Source: Paenibacillus sp. UNC499MF
GTDB taxonomy: Bacteria > Bacillota > Bacilli > Paenibacillales > NBRC-103111
Assembly (NCBI RefSeq): GCF_900107975.1
Contig: NZ_FNVF01000008.1
Coordinates: forward strand, 1-64,000
Length of the DNA stretch: 64,000 nt
Reading direction: 5' to 3'
Of this stretch, positions 1 through 8,926 are shown piece by piece (positions within the stretch are counted from its first letter, which is position 1; every line of letters begins with the position of its first letter). Made by a program: the position numbers and the translations under genes. The notes beneath the pieces are model-generated. The model ran no database searches. It saw only the letters and a program-made list of their open reading frames with translations, and was not told the origin of the DNA.

Positions 1-95
1 GCACGCCACGGCAGCACGCCACGGCAGCACGCCACGGCAGCACGCCACGGCAGCACGCCACGGCAGCACGCCACGGCAGCACGCCACGGCAGCAC
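1..95. repeat. Tandem repeat, 13-bp unit, about 7.3 copies
   Basis: The unit GCACGCCACGGCA is repeated head to tail without visible variation from the window edge to base 95, so the array may extend further left. It lies just beyond the terminator of the leftward yitT-like gene. Units of 13 bp with no spacers exclude a CRISPR array. It is one of several short-unit arrays in intergenic DNA of this window. Confidence 0.95.
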
Positions 96-130
96 AAAAA
101 ACCAGCATAGCCTTCCGGCTGCTGGTTTTT
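96..130 (-). terminator. Intrinsic terminator of the yitT-like gene
   Basis: Arms AAAAACCAGCA (97-107) and TGCTGGTTTTT (120-130) are perfectly complementary around a 12-nt loop. A-runs and T-runs on the two sides make it potentially bidirectional. On the minus strand it lies about 40 bp past the stop codon at 173. Confidence 0.9.
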
Positions 131-172
131 TTGCCTTTCTCGGCGTTTGTAGGGAGAAGCTTCTTCCAAGAA

Positions 173-1069
173 TCAGTGGATATCCTTCTTCTTGAATTGG
201 CCGCCCTTCACATCGTGAATATTGCCGACGGCAATAAACGCGTTTTCGTCCCATTCTTCGACGATGGATTTCAGCTTCGCTTCTTCCAGACGCGTAATGA
301 CGGTGAAAATCACCTTCTTGTCGTCGCCGGTATAGGCGCCCTCCCCATGAAGGTAAGTCACGCCACGGCCCAGACGCTGAGTGAGCGCATCGCCGATTTC
401 TTTATATTTTTCACTGATGATCCATACGGATTTCGACTGATCGAGACCCTCGATCGTCACATCAATCATTTTCATCGCAATGTAATAAGCAATCAGGGAA
501 TACATCGCATGATCCCAACCAAACACGAATCCGGCGCTGCCGAGAATGAACAGGTTGACGAACAAGACGATTTCACCGACGGAAAACGGTGACTTTTTGT
601 TGATCAGAATAGCTACGATCTCCGTACCGTCAAGGGAACCTCCCGAACGGATAACGAGCCCGATCCCGACACCGAGGATAACCCCGCCGAAAACGGCCGC
701 CAGCAGCGGATCAATGGTGAAAGCCGGTACCGGATGAAGAAAGGAAGTGCCGACTGACATGGCGATAACACCGAACAACGTCGAGAAGGCGAACGTTTTA
801 CCGATTTGTTTGTAACCCAGAAACAGAAAAGGAAGATTTAAAAGGGTCAAGAAAATACCGAGAGGGAGATGGAAGAAGTGGGACAGCATAATCGAAATAC
901 CGGTTATACCGCCGTCGATAATATTATTGGGAACGAGGAAAACTTCCAACCCGACTGAAAACAAAGCCGCACCCAACGAAATAAACACGATTCTTTGCAG
1001 AAGCTTTACCGCAGTAGCCGTACGTTTGCCTGTTTTTTCTCCTTGAAAAGTCGATTTTTCCACACTCAA
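173..1069 (-). CDS. YitT family membrane protein (DUF161 plus DUF2179)
   Basis: The protein has 298 residues. The N-terminal two thirds carries about five hydrophobic segments with glycine-rich turns such as GGGITGI and GSGGSLDGTE. The last ~80 residues form a soluble domain matching the DUF2179 layout (VTYLHGEGAYTGDDKKVI, then VITRLEEAKLKSIV). This is the usual YitT/YvjA/YqfU architecture; the family's biochemical role is unknown. The start is read as TTG at 1067-1069, with AAGGGGTG 7-8 nt upstream. A hairpin with a U-run at 1124-1146 lies between a likely promoter and this start, so the leader may be attenuated. Confidence 0.85.
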   Translation of the reverse strand: MSVEKSTFQGEKTGKRTATAVKLLQRIVFISLGAALFSVGLEVFLVPNNIIDGGITGISIMLSHFFHLPLGIFLTLLNLPFLFLGYKQIGKTFAFSTLFGVIAMSVGTSFLHPVPAFTIDPLLAAVFGGVILGVGIGLVIRSGGSLDGTEIVAILINKKSPFSVGEIVLFVNLFILGSAGFVFGWDHAMYSLIAYYIAMKMIDVTIEGLDQSKSVWIISEKYKEIGDALTQRLGRGVTYLHGEGAYTGDDKKVIFTVITRLEEAKLKSIVEEWDENAFIAVGNIHDVKGGQFKKKDIH

Positions 1070-1123
1070 TGGCCGACACCCCTTTTATTTGTATTTATCT
1101 AAAGTTTGCCTTAACCCGAAAAA

Positions 1124-1146
1124 GGAGTCTGTTTGCGGCAGACTCC
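1124..1146 (-). terminator. Hairpin with U-run upstream of the yitT-like gene
   Basis: GGAGTCTG (1124-1131) pairs with CAGACTCC (1139-1146), and the minus-strand transcript then reads UUUUU. A TATAAT -10-like hexamer on the minus strand (1183-1188, with a weak -35) lies upstream of the hairpin and the gene start downstream. It could end the yjbR transcript or attenuate yitT. The rest of 1147-1425 shows no coding sequence I trust. Confidence 0.7.
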
Positions 1147-1425
1147 GGAAATGCGATCGGCAAACAAACATCGAATACATGTATTATACCATATTATTCG
1201 CCTAGGATCACTGAATTTACCGAAATACGGTCAAAAACGGGGATCGGTATTCTTGACAAGCCTTACGGAAGTCTATCCGAAGCTTTTTTTCATGTTTTCC
1301 TCCGCAATGGAAAACCCGGCAAGCGGCGCCTCTCTTCAAGCCCGCGGACGTCTGCAAATTCCCGCCGCAGGCGCCTATTTATCGGCCCTAAAGGCGCTTA
1401 AGCTTCGCTTAGTTTTCCCAAGGTT

Positions 1426-1818
1426 TCAGCTTTCATTCCAATCCGCACCGCCGTACTGCAGGATATGCTGCTGCATTTTTTTGCTTAAACTGCCGCGGAC
1501 GAGCATATAGGAAACGTCCACCATATCCCTAATCTCCTGCGGATCCAGGCTTCCGTCCAGCAGCACGGTATTCCAGTGGCGCTTGTTCATATGATAGCCG
1601 GGCTTAACGGCATCGGGATACTGCATGCGCAGCAGCTCCGCTTCCTCCGGCGGGCATTTCAGCGTCACGGTCCCTTCGCCCCGGGCGGCACCTTCGGAAG
1701 GCAGCAGGGCGAACATTTTCCCTCCTACCCGCAGCACATCGGTTTCATTGTCGAAGGGACGGTCTACAGCCGCACCCGGCTTGGACAGAGCGTATTCCTT
1801 AACCTCTTTTGTATTCAT
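1426..1818 (-). CDS. MmcQ/YjbR family protein
   Basis: A small soluble protein of 130 residues. It begins MNTKEVKEYALSKPGA and contains the family signatures VGGKMFALL, LKCPPEEAELLR, GYHMNKRHWNTV and SYMLVRGSL. YjbR/MmcQ proteins have a fold related to DNA-binding domains, but their role is not established. The ATG at 1818 is preferred over the one at 1839 because AAAGGGG sits about 10 nt upstream of it. It stands alone between the yitT-like gene and the ptsI terminator. Confidence 0.85.
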   Translation of the reverse strand: MNTKEVKEYALSKPGAAVDRPFDNETDVLRVGGKMFALLPSEGAARGEGTVTLKCPPEEAELLRMQYPDAVKPGYHMNKRHWNTVLLDGSLDPQEIRDMVDVSYMLVRGSLSKKMQQHILQYGGADWNES

Positions 1819-1897
1819 ATCTTTGGTGACCCCTTTCATCGCAAAAGTTTTATTTTAAACGGGATTCGCTTTGTAAGGTGCAATTTCCTTTCACGAC

Positions 1898-1958
1898 AAA
1901 AAAAGAACACCCCACCGGTTCGCTTAGGCTGCTGCCTTCCGACTCCTTTGGGGTGTTC
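1898..1958 (-). terminator. Intrinsic terminator of the pts operon, with an SRP-RNA-like loop
   Basis: A perfect 10-bp stem joins GAACACCCCA (1905-1914) and TGGGGTGTTC (1949-1958), followed on the minus strand by U7 (1904-1898). The 34-nt loop, read on the minus strand, contains CGGAAGGCAGCAGCCTAAGC, which resembles the conserved apical part of bacterial SRP RNA. Its position about 60 bp after the ptsI stop fits an operon terminator. The SRP resemblance is treated as a finding, not an annotation. Confidence 0.85.
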
Positions 1959-2017
1959 CTGTTCTTAACTCCAGCTAACTCCGGCAGCTTGCGATCTGCC
2001 GGATTAACTTCGGGCCT

Positions 2018-3736
2018 TTATGCTTGCGGCTGATGGCCGTTTACGAGCGCCACGACTTCCTCGGCCGTCGACAGCTCGATCGCGCGGGCGGCGAGCTGCC
2101 GCATCTCCGCCAGAGAGAGCTTCACAATCTGGCTGCGTGCAGGCAGAATGGAAGTGGCGCTCATGCTGAACTCGTCGAGACCGAGTCCGAGCAGAAGCGG
2201 AATAGCGGTCGTATCTCCCGCCATCTCTCCGCACATGCCGGCCCATTTGCCTTCGCGGTGAGCCGCGTCGATCACCATCTTAACGAGGCGCAGAATGGCC
2301 GGATTGTAAGGCTGATACAGATAAGAGACGCGCTCGTTCATCCGGTCGGCCGCCATCGTATATTGAATGAGGTCATTAGTGCCGATGCTGAAGAAATCCA
2401 CTTCTTTGGCAAACTGGTCGGCCATGACAGCCGTCGACGGGATTTCCACCATAATACCGAGCTGAATCTCGTCGGAAGCCGGAGTTCCCTCCGCCGCCAG
2501 TTTCTCCTTCTCTTCGAGAAGAAGAGCCTTCGCCTGACGGAACTCGTCCAGCGTAGCGATCATCGGGAACATGATCCGCAGAGAACCGTGCACGCTGGCG
2601 CGCAGCAGGGCGCGAAGCTGGGTGCGGAAAATATCTTCGCGTTCCAGACACAAGCGGATGGCACGGAAGCCGAGGAACGGGTTCATCTCCTTCGGAAGCT
2701 GCAGATAAGGCAGCTCCTTGTCGCCGCCGATATCCAGCGTACGGACTACGACCGGCTTGCCCTCCATCTTCTCAAGGACTGCCTTGTAGGCCTTGTACTG
2801 CTCTTCCTCGGTCGGAAGCTGATCTCTTCCCATGTACAGGAACTCCGTCCGGTACAGGCCGACAGCTTCGCCGCCGTTCTCCAGCACGCCGGCCACGTCG
2901 GCGGGCGTGCCGATGTTCGCCGCAAGCTCGACATGATGACCGTCCGGGGTCACCGTCGGCTCGTTGCGCAGCTTGGCCCATTCCGCGCGCTGCTCGGCGT
3001 AGCGCTGCTGCTTCGCGCGGTATTCTTCGACCACTGCGGGCACCGGATTGATAAGGATATCGCCGTCCAATCCGTCCACGATCAGCAGGTCTCCGTCTTT
3101 GACAAGATCCAGCACGTTCTTCGTCCCGACGACAGCCGGGATTTCAAGCGAGCGCGCCATGATCGCGGAATGAGACGTGCGTCCGCCGATATTGGTCGTA
3201 AAGCCTTTCACGTAGGTGCGGTTAAGCTGAGCCGTATCCGACGGAGTCAGATCCTCCGCCACGACAACCGTCTCCTCGGAGATCGACGACGGGCTCACGA
3301 ATTTAACGCCGAGAAGATGAGCGAGCACCCGCTTCGTCACATCGCGCATATCCGCCGCACGTTCCTTCAGATAATCGCTGTTCATGTTCTCGAACATTTC
3401 GACGAACGTCATCGCTACTTCGTTCATCGCAAATTCCGCGTTGACCTTCTCGTCGCGGATTTTCGCTTTCACCGGATCGACAAGCTCGGGATCACCGAGC
3501 ACAAGCAGGTGAGATTCGAAAATCTCCGCTTTCTCTTCTCCCATCTCCCGAAACGTCTGTTCCTTGATAGCCTCAAGCTCGGCGCTGGATTTCTCCAGAG
3601 CATGCTCGAATTTGGCAACCTCGGCTTCCGTATCCTCCACGGTTTTGCGGATGACGGTCAAGTCGGGGTGTTCCAGACGGAACGCCCGGGCGATGGCAAT
3701 TCCCGCCGAAGCGGCAATGCCACGGATATTAGCCAT
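2018..3736 (-). CDS. ptsI: Phosphoenolpyruvate-protein phosphotransferase, enzyme I
   Basis: Enzyme I transfers phosphate from phosphoenolpyruvate to HPr, the first step of the sugar phosphotransferase system in the cytoplasm. The protein has 572 residues, the normal length. The swivelling domain carries the active histidine in [12 protein letters not shown] (His189). The C-terminal PEP-binding barrel has [37 protein letters not shown] and the Cys-containing GMCGEMAGD. The ATG overlaps the end of ptsH by 8 bp, so the two are translationally coupled. It is the last gene of ptsG-ptsH-ptsI. Confidence 0.98.
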   Translation of the reverse strand: MANIRGIAASAGIAIARAFRLEHPDLTVIRKTVEDTEAEVAKFEHALEKSSAELEAIKEQTFREMGEEKAEIFESHLLVLGDPELVDPVKAKIRDEKVNAEFAMNEVAMTFVEMFENMNSDYLKERAADMRDVTKRVLAHLLGVKFVSPSSISEETVVVAEDLTPSDTAQLNRTYVKGFTTNIGGRTSHSAIMARSLEIPAVVGTKNVLDLVKDGDLLIVDGLDGDILINPVPAVVEEYRAKQQRYAEQRAEWAKLRNEPTVTPDGHHVELAANIGTPADVAGVLENGGEAVGLYRTEFLYMGRDQLPTEEEQYKAYKAVLEKMEGKPVVVRTLDIGGDKELPYLQLPKEMNPFLGFRAIRLCLEREDIFRTQLRALLRASVHGSLRIMFPMIATLDEFRQAKALLLEEKEKLAAEGTPASDEIQLGIMVEIPSTAVMADQFAKEVDFFSIGTNDLIQYTMAADRMNERVSYLYQPYNPAILRLVKMVIDAAHREGKWAGMCGEMAGDTTAIPLLLGLGLDEFSMSATSILPARSQIVKLSLAEMRQLAARAIELSTAEEVVALVNGHQPQA

Positions 3737-4001
3737 TAAGCTCGCCCAGCCCTTCTTTGGTCATGATTTCTTCCAAAGCGGCGATCGCTTCCGCTGCGTC
3801 TTCACCTTCCGCGGAGAAAGTAATGACGTCGTTTTCTTCCAGACCCAGGGAAAGCACGCCCAGGATGGATTTCATAGTTACTTTCTTGCCTTTGCTTTCG
3901 GCGAATACGTCGGCTTTGAATTTGTTGGATGTGTTCACAAGCGCTGTGGCCGGACGTGCGTGAATTCCTGTATCGCTGGTTACTTTAAATGTTTTTTGCA
4001 T
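3729..4001 (-). CDS. ptsH: Phosphocarrier protein HPr
   Basis: An 88-90-residue phosphocarrier that accepts phosphate from enzyme I on His14 (GIHARPAT) and passes it to the EIIA domains. Ser45 in [10 protein letters not shown] corresponds to the regulatory serine that HPr kinase phosphorylates in Firmicutes, linking this protein to CcpA catabolite control. It lies 95 bp downstream of ptsG and overlaps ptsI. A GC-rich inverted repeat with a weak T-stretch in the ptsG-ptsH gap could lower or process readthrough. Confidence 0.98.
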   Translation of the reverse strand: MQKTFKVTSDTGIHARPATALVNTSNKFKADVFAESKGKKVTMKSILGVLSLGLEENDVITFSAEGEDAAEAIAALEEIMTKEGLGELNG

Positions 4002-4096
4002 AGTTGGTCATCTCCACTCGTTAATTTAGTTGCTTCCTCTATCTTAACCGAAAAGGAGGGGGTTAGAAAAACAACGCTCTTCTCCCCCGTTTCTCT

Positions 4097-6157
4097 TTAC
4101 TTGATCGTAATAATATTTTTATCGCCGGATTTAACGTCGCCCTGCTTATTCAGGCGAATTTCGGTGCCTTCCGGCAAGTTCGTGAAAATGACCGGCGAGA
4201 TAATGGAAGGAGCGTGCTCTTTCACATAATCAAGGTCGACTTTCATGATCGGCTGGCCGGCTTCCACGATATCTCCTTCGGAGACAAGCACCTCAAAGCC
4301 TTGTCCTTTCAGTTTCACCGTGTTGACGCCGATGTGAACCAGCAGTTCTTTGCCCGCATCCGACTGAATGCCGATGGCATGCTTGCTCGGGAATACGTTG
4401 AAAATTTTGCCGTTTACCGGAGATACGATCGTTCCGTTTTTCGGCAGGATAGCAAATCCGTCCCCTGTCATTTTCTGCGAAAAGACTTCGTCCGGGACAA
4501 GCGTGATATCCATCAGTTCACCGTCTGCGGGAGCTACGATCGTTTCTTCCTTCATCAGCTCGCTGCCGCCCGTATCGGGAGATTCCACTACCGGCACGCT
4601 CGCCGTGGAAGGAATGCGGCCCGCCATAACGTCCTGGATCTGATTTTTCAACGAATCGGAACGGGTTCCGAAAATCGCTTGTACATTGTTGCCGACTTCG
4701 AGCACGCCGGAAGCGCCCAGTTTCTTCAGACGCTCTTTATCCACGGCGCCCTTGTCCTTCACCTGGACACGCAGACGCGTGATACATGCGTCAAGGTTGG
4801 AAATGTTCGGCGCGCCGCCAAGTGCTGCCAGAATGCTGCTCGGAAGGTCGCCCGTACCCGAGGCATTGCTTGCGCCGCTGACGGGAGCATCGTCCGTATC
4901 GGCTTCCGTTTGAACTTCTTCGCGTCCCGGCGTTCTCAAATTGAACTTGGTAATCGCGAAGCGGAACACCACATAGTAGATAACCGCGAAGACAAGGCCG
5001 ACCAGAATCGCGAGCCACCACGGCGTACGGTTAGGCAGAACACCGAGCAGCAGGAAGTCGATCGAGCCGCCGGAGAATGTAAAGCCGAGCTTAACCTGCA
5101 GCAGCGTCATAATCGCGAAGGAAAGACCCGCCAGCAGGGCATGGAATACGTAGAGAAGCGGTGCAACGAACAGGAACGAGAACTCGATCGGCTCCGTAAT
5201 CCCCGTAAGGAATGCCGTCAGAGCCGCGGAGCCCATAATACCGGCTACCAGCTTTTTGTTCTCGGGACGTGCTGTATGGTAAATGGCCAGACACGCGGCC
5301 GGCAGACCGAACATCATGAACGGGAAGTTACCGCTCATAAACGTACCCGCCGTAAGCGGCACGCCGTCTTTCAGCTGGGCGAAGAATATTTTCATATCCC
5401 CGCGTACCAGTACGCCCGACTTGTCGATGTACTCGCCGAACTCGTACCAGAACGGCGCATTCCAGATGTGATGCAGACCGAACGGAATGAGGGAACGGAC
5501 GCCGACCCCGAACACGAAGGAAGCCAGAACCGGATTCGCATCAAGTACGGAACGGGAGAACGCGCTCAGTCCGTGTTGAACCGGAGGCCAGATAAAGATC
5601 AGGATAAAACCGGCCAGCAGCGCGGCAAGAGAGGTAATGATCGGAACGAACCGCTTGCCCGCAAAAAAGCCGAGGTACGACGGAAGTTCGATTTTATGAT
5701 ACCTCTTGTAGAGGAGCGCCGCTATGACCCCCATAATAATCCCTCCGAAAACGCCCGTTTGCAGGGTAGGTATACCGAGCACGCTCGCGTAAGAAGGATC
5801 TTTAAGCGTCAGCGAGAAAGGGGTTACACCCGCCAGAACGCCCATAGTCACGTTCATAATCAAGTAACCGATCGTGGCTGCGATACCGGCAACGCCGTCT
5901 CCGCCTGCCAGACCGATCGCTACCCCGATTGCGAAGAGCAATGCCAGGTTGGCGAAAATAATGTCGCCCGCACTCGACATAAGGTGAGCCGCAACCTGAA
6001 ACCCGTTTCCGCTGAGGAAAGGCATAAGCTCGATGGTGTCCGGGTTTTGCATGGCCGAACCGAACGCCAGCAGGAGACCCGCGGCAGGAAGAATGGAAAC
6101 CGGAAGCATGAGCGCCTTACCTACTTGCTGGAGAGCGCCGAAAACGCCTTTTAACAT
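4097..6157 (-). CDS. ptsG: PTS glucose transporter, EIICBA
   Basis: A membrane permease that takes up glucose and phosphorylates it. The 686-residue order is IIC-IIB-IIA, as in Bacillus PtsG. The EIIC membrane domain spans about residues 1-410 (MLPVSILPAAGLLLAFGSA, GITEPIEFSFLFVAP). The EIIB domain is around 440-520 with the phosphocysteine in LDACITRLRV. The EIIA domain covers about 550-680 with His in HAIGIQ and LLVHIGVNTV. The ATG at 6157 is chosen over the upstream GTG at 6166 because AAGGAAG lies 8 nt before it. Expression is expected to depend on GlcT (gene at 12959-13840) acting on the leader hairpins at 6233-6352. Confidence 0.97.
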   Translation of the reverse strand: MLKGVFGALQQVGKALMLPVSILPAAGLLLAFGSAMQNPDTIELMPFLSGNGFQVAAHLMSSAGDIIFANLALLFAIGVAIGLAGGDGVAGIAATIGYLIMNVTMGVLAGVTPFSLTLKDPSYASVLGIPTLQTGVFGGIIMGVIAALLYKRYHKIELPSYLGFFAGKRFVPIITSLAALLAGFILIFIWPPVQHGLSAFSRSVLDANPVLASFVFGVGVRSLIPFGLHHIWNAPFWYEFGEYIDKSGVLVRGDMKIFFAQLKDGVPLTAGTFMSGNFPFMMFGLPAACLAIYHTARPENKKLVAGIMGSAALTAFLTGITEPIEFSFLFVAPLLYVFHALLAGLSFAIMTLLQVKLGFTFSGGSIDFLLLGVLPNRTPWWLAILVGLVFAVIYYVVFRFAITKFNLRTPGREEVQTEADTDDAPVSGASNASGTGDLPSSILAALGGAPNISNLDACITRLRVQVKDKGAVDKERLKKLGASGVLEVGNNVQAIFGTRSDSLKNQIQDVMAGRIPSTASVPVVESPDTGGSELMKEETIVAPADGELMDITLVPDEVFSQKMTGDGFAILPKNGTIVSPVNGKIFNVFPSKHAIGIQSDAGKELLVHIGVNTVKLKGQGFEVLVSEGDIVEAGQPIMKVDLDYVKEHAPSIISPVIFTNLPEGTEIRLNKQGDVKSGDKNIITIK

Positions 6158-6232
6158 GTGCTTCACTTCCTTTATCTGGTCATAGTGTCTATGGATTATT
6201 CAACCCCACAGGCAAGGCCGAAACAGCAAAAA

Positions 6233-6332
6233 AGGCATAAGCAGTCAAGGAATGCCGGAGATAGCTGCCGGATAAGGGTTAATATAACCCGAACCGGACC
6301 ATTTCCATTCATTCTCTTTCTTGCTCATGCCT
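6233..6332 (-). terminator. Conditional terminator in the ptsG leader
   Basis: On the minus strand AGGCATGAGC (6332-6323), the 3' half of the antiterminator hairpin, can pair over 10 positions (one G-U) with GCTTATGCCT (6242-6233), which is followed by U6. Two small hairpins lie in the intervening 80 nt, including GGGTT/AACCC near 6275-6290. The pairing excludes the antiterminator, as in the known GlcT-controlled ptsG leader of Bacillus subtilis. Confidence 0.8.
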
Positions 6333-6352
6333 GATCGTATCAGTCACACGCG
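6321..6352 (-). promoter_or_regulatory. GlcT-type ribonucleic antiterminator (RAT) of ptsG
   Basis: The minus strand reads GTGTGACTGATACGATCAGG followed by CATGAGCAAG, closely resembling the RAT element I recall from the B. subtilis ptsG leader. CTGAT and ATCAG form the hairpin. The glcT gene in the same window supports the assignment. Confidence 0.85.
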
Positions 6353-6391
6353 CATATCGCCTGTTCAGTTGTATAATTCCTAAGCACCGTC

Positions 6392-6420
6392 ATTATAGCA
6401 TGACAAATCTCAACAGACAA
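6392..6420 (-). promoter_or_regulatory. Sigma-A-type promoter of ptsGHI
   Basis: The minus strand has TTGTCT (6420-6415), a 17-bp spacer and TATAAT (6397-6392). The transcript would start near 6385, about 35 nt before the RAT hairpin. Confidence 0.8.
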
Positions 6421-6447
6421 TACCATTTTTCGCACTCCGGGCTCGTT

Positions 6448-6478
6448 AAAAAGGAGACCTCCCAAACGGGAAATCTCC
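6448..6478 (-). terminator. Distal terminator of the ssu/apr-like operon
   Basis: A hairpin built from GGAGA..TCCC and GGGA..TCTCC (6453-6478) is followed on the minus strand by U5. It lies between the ferredoxin gene and the ptsG promoter and would shield ptsG from readthrough. Confidence 0.75.
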
Positions 6479-6482
6479 GGTT

Positions 6483-6529
6483 AAAAAACGGAAGTGGGCG
6501 CGTTCCGGCAAAGGAACGTCGCCCCTTCC
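6483..6529 (-). terminator. Strong hairpin with U-run, proximal terminator
   Basis: GGAAG..GGGCG.CGTTCC (6490-6506) pairs with GGAACG.CGCC..CTTCC (6512-6529) with small bulges, then U6 on the minus strand (6488-6483). With the hairpin at 6448-6478 it forms a tandem terminator. The remainder to 6748 (about 220 bp) holds no gene I can support. Confidence 0.75.
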
Positions 6530-6748
6530 AAAAGGGATATCGTTCCTTAAAACACCTGCCGGATATCTGTCAGACAATTACTTGAGACATCTATGGAAGA
6601 TGACCCTCCTTAGCAAAAGCGGGAATCCTTCCGGTTCAAGCGGTCCTGCCGGGGCGGTTGGTCCGATAACTCACTTAAGGCGCTTGGGCCGGAATGCCCA
6701 GCCTGGGCGATCTCCTAAGGCAGCTCGGCGCATCCGGGCGGCATGATG

Positions 6749-7150
6749 TTACCCGGCCGGTTTCCGGGGATAATCCGGCGTCAGAATAAACGCCGTCTCC
6801 TCCTTATCCAGTGGGGGCTGCTTCGGGAGAACACGGTCGATAAACGGAGTCGTATCCAGCTTGGCAAGCTTGACGCGCCCCGGTCCCCAGCCGATCTTCT
6901 CTCTCCAGCTGCCCAGAACGCCGGATTCCGCAAGCGACCGCTCATCGACGCTGACCGCCTCGTCGCCGTACGGAGAGACGTAAAGCGCGTCGACCGGACA
7001 GTAAACCTCGCAGATAAAACAGGTCTGACAATCGTCCTGCCGGGCGATAACCGGTATCCGGTCCGGTCCTTCGTCGAACACGTTCGTGGGGCAAACCTTG
7101 ACGCACATGCCGCAGCCTACGCAGCGGGAGGAACTGACCAGCTCGATCAT
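6749..7150 (-). CDS. Two-cluster 4Fe-4S ferredoxin, AprB-like
   Basis: The 133-residue protein has two [4Fe-4S] motifs near the N terminus: CVGCGMCVKVCP and CQTCFICEVYCP. The ~80-residue C-terminal tail without cysteines (GWGPGRVKLAKLDTTPF) is longer than in a plain ferredoxin. The layout resembles the beta subunit of adenylylsulfate reductase. Its start overlaps the stop of the upstream flavoprotein gene by 4 bp (ATGA), so it is probably the electron-transfer partner of that flavoprotein. True APS reductase function is not proven, since no sulfate-adenylation genes are nearby. Confidence 0.85.
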   Translation of the reverse strand: MIELVSSSRCVGCGMCVKVCPTNVFDEGPDRIPVIARQDDCQTCFICEVYCPVDALYVSPYGDEAVSVDERSLAESGVLGSWREKIGWGPGRVKLAKLDTTPFIDRVLPKQPPLDKEETAFILTPDYPRKPAG

Positions 7151-8835
7151 GCCGGCGTCACCTCCTTCCGCACGGCATCTCCGACGGCCGGCTGAAGCCG
7201 CTCATGCAGGGACTGCGCGGAATGTGCCGCCGGGGCCGCCGCCGTCAGGGGCGGGACTTCCCCGCCGCCCTCGAACTCGACGCGGATGTCGTCCAGCCCC
7301 GACACGAGCAGACGGCGCTGGTAGGCCGGATCGCTGTGCGGGTATTCCGCGAGCGTGTGCATCCCGCGCGTTTCCCGCCTCGCCAGTCCGGCGGTATGAA
7401 TCCAGCGGGCCGCCGCCGTCATGGCGGCCGCTTCCCTGGCACGGACCCGCTCCCTCGCATCCCCGCCGGGGATACCGCCCTGAACGAGCGGCCACAGTCC
7501 GTGCAGTCTTTGAAGAGACTCCCGGAGCACAGGCTCGCTCCGGAAGTAGTTGATCTCCAGCGGGAACACTTCCCGCTGGACGGCCCTTACAATCCCGGGC
7601 ACATCCGTCATCGCGGATGCCCCCGCTGCCCCTGCCAGCCCGGCGCCGCCTGCCGGGCGGAGATTGCGCCGGTCTGCCCGGCCGCCCAGCGCAAGCGAAT
7701 ACGCGGCGGCGGCTCTGCCGGACCAGGTCCCGGACGAGATCGCCCACGAGGCGTTAAAAGCGCCGCCGCCGGATTGAGCGCCCGTGACCCGCTCCCGGGT
7801 AGCCGCGTCGCCGGCGGCATAGAGCCCGGCCACGGTCGTCGAGCAGTCTTCGCCGACGAGCCGGATGCCGCCCGTTCCCCGCACGGTTCCCTCGTACCGG
7901 AGGGTCAGCGGGAACGGCTGCGTGAACGGATCAATGCCCGCGCGGTCAAGCGGCAGGAAGAAAATCGCGTGCGAGCTGCGCAGAATCGCCCGCTTCTCCG
8001 GGGTGTCCGCCTTGTCCATGACGGCGTACACGGGCCCTTTGCTCAGCATCTTCGGCAGAAAATCGTGCGGCCGGGGCCCCTCGGAATGCAGAGGCGTGCC
8101 GTCCTCGGCATAGAAGGTCGCCCAGTTCAGCAGCCGTCCGCGTGTGTTCGTGGCGAAGGCCGCGCTCGGCGCATACTGACGGCTGAACTCCATGCCGGAG
8201 AGCTCCACGCCCAGCTCGGCGGCCATAAGCAGACCGTCGCCGGTCAGGACGTTGCAGCCGAGACCCTTGCTCAGGAAGGCACAGCCTCCCGTAGCGATCA
8301 CGACGGCGCCTGCCCGCACTTCCCAATCCCGGTCATCGAGCCGGGATACGCCTCTGGCTCCGCCGACACCGTGCTCGTCGACGAGAAGCTCCAGGGCCGG
8401 AGACTGGTCCAGGATGCGCGCGCCTGCCTTGATCACGGCCCGGCGCATAAGCTTCATGTACTCCGGCCCCTGCAGGTGATCCCTCATGGGAACTCCGTTC
8501 TCGTCTCTGCGGAACGGATACCCCCAGGATTCCACCAGCTCCAGGCTTTCGTACACCTGATCGAGCACGCCGTGAATCCAGGAAGGTTCGGACAGGAAGC
8601 CGCCTCCCTTCATCCGCTTCCTGACCGCTTCCTCCCTCAAAACGGGATCGGGAGGCAGGTAAAGCAAATTCGTTCCTCCGGGCGCCGTCGCCCCGCTGGA
8701 ACCGAGAAAGCCCTTGTCGGCCACGACTACCCTGGCACCGCGGGAAGCCGCGCTCCATGCCGCCCAGGCGCCTGCGGGTCCGCCGCCGATCACCAGGACA
8801 TCGGCCGTTAATTGAAGCGGCTGTTTCTGACTCAT
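7147..8835 (-). CDS. FAD-dependent oxidoreductase, fumarate reductase/AprA family
   Basis: The 562-residue protein starts with an FAD-binding Rossmann motif (GGGPAGAWAAWSAASRG) and continues with KGFLGSSGATAPGG. A second FAD contact is GLYAAGDAA, followed by GAQSGGGAFNASWAISSG. The C-terminal helical domain carries ETRGMHTLAEYP and DPAYQRRLLVSG, as in the succinate dehydrogenase/fumarate reductase/AprA superfamily. It is coupled to the ferredoxin gene and lies in one operon with an SsuABC-type transporter. A redox step on an imported sulfur compound is the natural inference; the substrate is unknown. Confidence 0.85.
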   Translation of the reverse strand: MSQKQPLQLTADVLVIGGGPAGAWAAWSAASRGARVVVADKGFLGSSGATAPGGTNLLYLPPDPVLREEAVRKRMKGGGFLSEPSWIHGVLDQVYESLELVESWGYPFRRDENGVPMRDHLQGPEYMKLMRRAVIKAGARILDQSPALELLVDEHGVGGARGVSRLDDRDWEVRAGAVVIATGGCAFLSKGLGCNVLTGDGLLMAAELGVELSGMEFSRQYAPSAAFATNTRGRLLNWATFYAEDGTPLHSEGPRPHDFLPKMLSKGPVYAVMDKADTPEKRAILRSSHAIFFLPLDRAGIDPFTQPFPLTLRYEGTVRGTGGIRLVGEDCSTTVAGLYAAGDAATRERVTGAQSGGGAFNASWAISSGTWSGRAAAAYSLALGGRADRRNLRPAGGAGLAGAAGASAMTDVPGIVRAVQREVFPLEINYFRSEPVLRESLQRLHGLWPLVQGGIPGGDARERVRAREAAAMTAAARWIHTAGLARRETRGMHTLAEYPHSDPAYQRRLLVSGLDDIRVEFEGGGEVPPLTAAAPAAHSAQSLHERLQPAVGDAVRKEVTPA

Positions 8836-8926
8836 GGTTCTTCCCCCTGTTCTGCCGCTTATTTGGCTGCAATCTGTTTTGTGACCCGTTTTGATGCCGG
8901 TTTTGACGACCGGTTTTGAGGCAGGC

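Noticed and set aside
1-95. CRISPR-like repetition
   Set aside because: Units of 13 bp are directly adjacent with no unique spacers and no cas genes are present.
1905-1958. Complete SRP RNA gene
   Set aside because: Too short and without the 5' half of the conserved tip; kept only as a resemblance.
2024-3739. Long plus-strand open frame opposite ptsI (571 codons)
   Set aside because: It mirrors the ptsI codon structure, has no ribosome binding site and encodes an Arg/His-rich sequence unlike a protein family.
4214-6154. Long plus-strand open frame opposite ptsG (646 codons)
   Set aside because: Antisense shadow of a clear EIICBA gene; composition is highly charged and unfolded-looking.
7204-8811. 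Plus-strand open frame opposite the flavoprotein gene
   Set aside because: Shadow frame produced by high GC; no start signals and no recognisable motif.
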